Positions 6,048 through 8,412 of a stretch of 8,412 nt of DNA are shown piece after piece. The stretch is from assembly GCA_023395695.1 (NCBI GenBank), contig JAEWYJ010000019.1, forward strand, positions 1 to 8,412. The letters are read 5' to 3'. Positions within the stretch are counted from its first letter, which is position 1. Every line of letters begins with the position of its first letter. A program made the translations under genes and the position numbers. Below the pieces are notes generated by a model. The model was given only the letters and a program-made list of their open reading frames with translations, made no database searches and was not told the DNA's origin. The DNA comes from Bacillota bacterium (GTDB taxonomy: Bacteria; Bacillota; Clostridia; Oscillospirales; Ruminococcaceae).

Positions 6048-8219
6048 ATGAAGGACTGGTCGAAAACGAATACAAATATTCTTTCGGGCATTAATCCGGA
6101 TGAGCTGATTTTTGCGCTGGATATCGGCACCCGCAGCATTATCGGTCTGGTTGGCCTGATGCGCGGCGACCGTTTTCACATTGTGGCGATTGAAACGGTA
6201 GAGCATGAAAAGCGCGCCATGATCGACGGCCAGATTGAAGATATTGACGAGGTTGCCGCCGTGGCGGGCCGGGTAAAAGCTTCTTTGGAAGCCCAGCTGG
6301 GTTTTGCTTTGCATCGCGTGTGTGTGGCAGCGGCGGGCCGCGCATTGAAAACCAATACCGCCGAATTTGCCATGGCCGTCTCGCCAAAGCAGGCCGTCAC
6401 AAAAGAAACGGTCTACGAGCTTGAGATGGGCGCCGTAAGCCGCGCCAGCGAAGCGTTGGCCGAGGTGGAGGGCGACCTTGAATTTTACTGTGTCGGCTAT
6501 TCGGTTAAGCGTTTTTATCTTGACAACTATACTTATGCGACTATTCTGGGGCACAAAGGCAAGGACGCGCGGGTGGAGGTAATTGCCACCTTCTTACCCA
6601 GCGAGGTCGTCGACTCCCTTTCGGCCGCCATGAGTAAAATTGGCCTTGAAATTGATTTCTTGACGCTGGAGCCAATTGCAGCCATGAATGCGGTTATTCC
6701 CAATGAGCTGCGGCTTTTGAATCTGGCGCTGGTGGATATCGGCGCGGGAACATCGGATATCGCCCTTTGCGAGGAGGGCAGCGTTACCGCCTATACCATG
6801 GCTACGGTAGCGGGCGACGAAATTACCGAGGAAATTATCCGTAAATATCTCGTCGATTTTGCAACGGCGGAGGACATGAAGCATTTGCTGGGCACAGACA
6901 CAGCCGAAATTGCCTACAGCGATATCATGGGCTTTGACTACACCGTCCCGCGCGAAGCGTTGCTCGACTCGGTCGGCGTCGCCATTGACACGCTGGGCAA
7001 GGTTATCTGCGAAAAGATTCTGGAAGCGAATACCCGCCCTCCGGCCGCCGTTTTTCTGGTAGGCGGCGGCAGCAAAATACCGACGCTCTGCGCACTGGTC
7101 TCGGACAGGTTGGGTATAGACCAGCGCAAGGTTGCGGTTGGCGGCAACAATTTTATGAAGCGCGTCATGACCGCCAACCAGGACCTGCAAGGTCCCGAAT
7201 ATGCCACCCCGCTCGGTATTGCGCTCACTGCGGCTGCGGCCGGAGAGCACCGTGGCTTTTCAGTTACCCTCAACGGCGAAAAGAAACAGCTTTTCCGCAG
7301 CACGGTGATGCCGCTGATGGACGTTCTGTTGCTGTGCGGCTATAAATACAGCGACGTTTTGGGCAAAAACGGACGCAGCATTGAATATGAGCTCAACGGC
7401 AAGCGCTGCATTGCCAGAGGCGGTCACCTTCAGCCTGCCGAACTGCGTTTGAATGGCGAGCCTGCCAGCATTGCCACCTCGGTCAAAAGCGGCGACGAAA
7501 TTGAGGTCGTTCTGGCCCAGTCCGGCAAGGACGCCACACTTAATATCAACCAGCTTGCGGTACTCAGCGAAGCGGTTACGGTATATTATCACGGCTCCGC
7601 CGTCGAGGCCGGTTGTTTTGCCGCCATTAATGGGCGACGCGCTGTTCCGGGGCAACCCATACATAATAAGGACCGGGTCGAGATTTCGGCCATTAAAACG
7701 CTGGGTGATTTGCTGCGCCATCTTGGCGCCGAGGACGAGGGCCTGCATTTTCTGGTCAACGGCCTGCCCCGCCCTAAAACCTATCATTTAAAAAATAATG
7801 ATGCCATTATCGCCTCCGCCGCACCCGTAGCCGAGGCTTTGGTTGAGCAACCGGCTCAGGGCGTATCCGCATCCCCGCAGGCGCAGACATCTGCGCCCCA
7901 GCCTGCCGCCATTACGCCCGCAGCTGGCGTTCAAGCCGTGCCACCCACCGCTGCCGCGTCCGCGACTGCCACACTCCAGCCGCTGCCCATGCCGGTAGCG
8001 CCTGCGCTGGAGGTCACGGTCAATGGCATTAAGCGCATGCTTCCGCCAAAGCCGGACAGCGGTATCTATCAGTTTGTGGATATGCTTAATCTGGTGGACA
8101 TAGACCCCACCAAGCCCCAGGGAGATATCGTACTGCTGCATAACGGCAGAGATGCCTCTTATATTGAGCCGGTTCAAAATGGCGATAAGATTGATATTTA
8201 CTGGGCAAAGCGCAGCTGA
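6048..8219 (+). CDS. FtsA-like actin-fold ATPase with C-terminal beta-grasp-like repeats
   Basis: This is a 723-residue cytoplasmic protein. Residues 20-395 form an FtsA-type ATPase: phosphate-1 FALDIGTRSIIGLVG (22-36), an SHS2 (1C) subdomain (about 88-200), phosphate-2 LALVDIGAGTSDIAL (226-240), and the adenosine motif VFLVGGGSKIPTL (335-347). FtsA proteins are usually about 410-440 residues and end in an amphipathic membrane helix. Here instead about 320 residues follow. Residues 403-590 and 654-719 are strand-rich with Asn-Gly turns, separated by an Ala/Pro/Gln-rich linker (about 592-652). Four copies of an NG-x12-D motif recur (N469, N528, N571, N699). No C-terminal membrane helix is seen. 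The start has AGGAG at 6035-6039, 8 bases upstream. It probably shares a transcript with the PilZ gene. It may be a paralogue rather than the divisome FtsA; PilM-like function is the alternative. Confidence 0.85.
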   Translation: MKDWSKTNTNILSGINPDELIFALDIGTRSIIGLVGLMRGDRFHIVAIETVEHEKRAMIDGQIEDIDEVAAVAGRVKASLEAQLGFALHRVCVAAAGRALKTNTAEFAMAVSPKQAVTKETVYELEMGAVSRASEALAEVEGDLEFYCVGYSVKRFYLDNYTYATILGHKGKDARVEVIATFLPSEVVDSLSAAMSKIGLEIDFLTLEPIAAMNAVIPNELRLLNLALVDIGAGTSDIALCEEGSVTAYTMATVAGDEITEEIIRKYLVDFATAEDMKHLLGTDTAEIAYSDIMGFDYTVPREALLDSVGVAIDTLGKVICEKILEANTRPPAAVFLVGGGSKIPTLCALVSDRLGIDQRKVAVGGNNFMKRVMTANQDLQGPEYATPLGIALTAAAAGEHRGFSVTLNGEKKQLFRSTVMPLMDVLLLCGYKYSDVLGKNGRSIEYELNGKRCIARGGHLQPAELRLNGEPASIATSVKSGDEIEVVLAQSGKDATLNINQLAVLSEAVTVYYHGSAVEAGCFAAINGRRAVPGQPIHNKDRVEISAIKTLGDLLRHLGAEDEGLHFLVNGLPRPKTYHLKNNDAIIASAAPVAEALVEQPAQGVSASPQAQTSAPQPAAITPAAGVQAVPPTAAASATATLQPLPMPVAPALEVTVNGIKRMLPPKPDSGIYQFVDMLNLVDIDPTKPQGDIVLLHNGRDASYIEPVQNGDKIDIYWAKRS

Positions 8220-8398
8220 CGCCGCCCCGGCCGCTTGAGCTTCCGCAGTTGGGGCACATGCGGCGCCAAGGCCATCTTATTTGGTACTAAACAATATTTT
8301 ACACGTTATAGCGCTACGAAAGATCGGTTGCTGTTTTAAACAGGCCTTTGACCGGTTATCAATTGATTGCAATGCAGTAAGCTTCGGGAGGAACCGTT
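8220..8398 (+). other. Intergenic leader before the 8399 gene
   Basis: The GC-rich start (8221-8264) can form several competing stems (for example GCCCC 8224-8228 with GGGGC 8251-8255) but has no T-run, so a terminator is doubtful. After 8280 it turns AT-rich. TTGGTA (8281) and TATAGC (8307) are a poor promoter pair with a 20-base spacer. Two small palindromes lie at 8331-8343 (CTGTTTTAAACAG) and 8358-8367 (ATCAATTGAT). Confidence 0.4.
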
Positions 8399-8412
8399 AT
8401 GCAGATGAATGT
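8399..8412 (+). CDS. Start of a further gene, product unknown (cut by window edge)
   Basis: An ATG at 8399 follows GGAGG (8387-8391) with a 7-base spacer, a strong translation start. Only MQMN and part of a fifth codon are visible, so nothing can be said about the product. It lies 179 bases after the FtsA-like gene in the same direction. Confidence 0.65.

Noticed and set aside
5811..7250. Two long minus-strand open frames (5811-6554 and 6594-7250)
   Set aside because: Both are antisense to the PilZ and FtsA-like genes, have no ribosome binding site that I can see, and their translations look like low-complexity shadow sequence.
8221..8264. Rho-independent terminator after the FtsA-like gene
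   Set aside because: GC-rich stems can form, but they compete with one another and no T-run follows.

Overview
The window looks like chromosome from a motile, low-to-mid GC Firmicute, most likely a Clostridia member. This rests on strong AGGAGG-type ribosome binding sites, the short-UTR promoters, and a FliK-C-like/FlhB-C-like gene pair of the kind seen in Gram-positive flagellates. It is a motility, chemotaxis and c-di-GMP neighbourhood. I see no insertion sequence, phage gene, CRISPR array, tRNA or rRNA.

Layout. From 3010 down to 1 on the minus strand lies a tight chemotaxis operon, cheA-cheW-cheR, with cheR cut by the window edge. The AT-rich gap 3011-3314 is a divergent control region, with one promoter candidate facing each way and an 18-bp dyad between them. 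From 3315 on the plus strand comes a pair: a 464-residue protein with a FliK-C-like tail, overlapped by 14 bases by a 121-residue protein resembling only the cytoplasmic C-terminal domain of FlhB. A 278-base gap (5062-5339) holds a promoter candidate and a GC-rich, hairpin-forming leader. Next come a YcgR-type PilZ protein (5340-6023) and, 24 bases later, a 723-residue FtsA-like actin-fold protein with a long C-terminal extension (6048-8219). A further gene begins at 8399 and runs off the window.

How it fits together. CheA, CheW and CheR are the kinase, coupling protein and receptor methyltransferase of the chemotaxis pathway. The FliK-C-like/FlhB-C-like pair probably touches flagellar export, although it lacks the autocleavage motif of true FlhB. 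The PilZ protein should bind c-di-GMP. Its close linkage to an FtsA-family ATPase suggests, but does not prove, that c-di-GMP state is connected to a membrane or cytoskeletal process.

The most unusual item is the FtsA-like protein. Its extension carries four copies of a short motif (hydrophobic-x-hydrophobic-Asn-Gly, 12 residues, Asp) with identical spacing, which reads as tandem beta-grasp-like modules. The next most unusual is the structured leader ahead of the PilZ gene, which does not match the c-di-GMP riboswitch consensus I know. Several apparent longer starts (cheA, cheW, the FlhB-like gene and the PilZ gene) are better replaced by internal ATGs that sit behind good ribosome binding sites.
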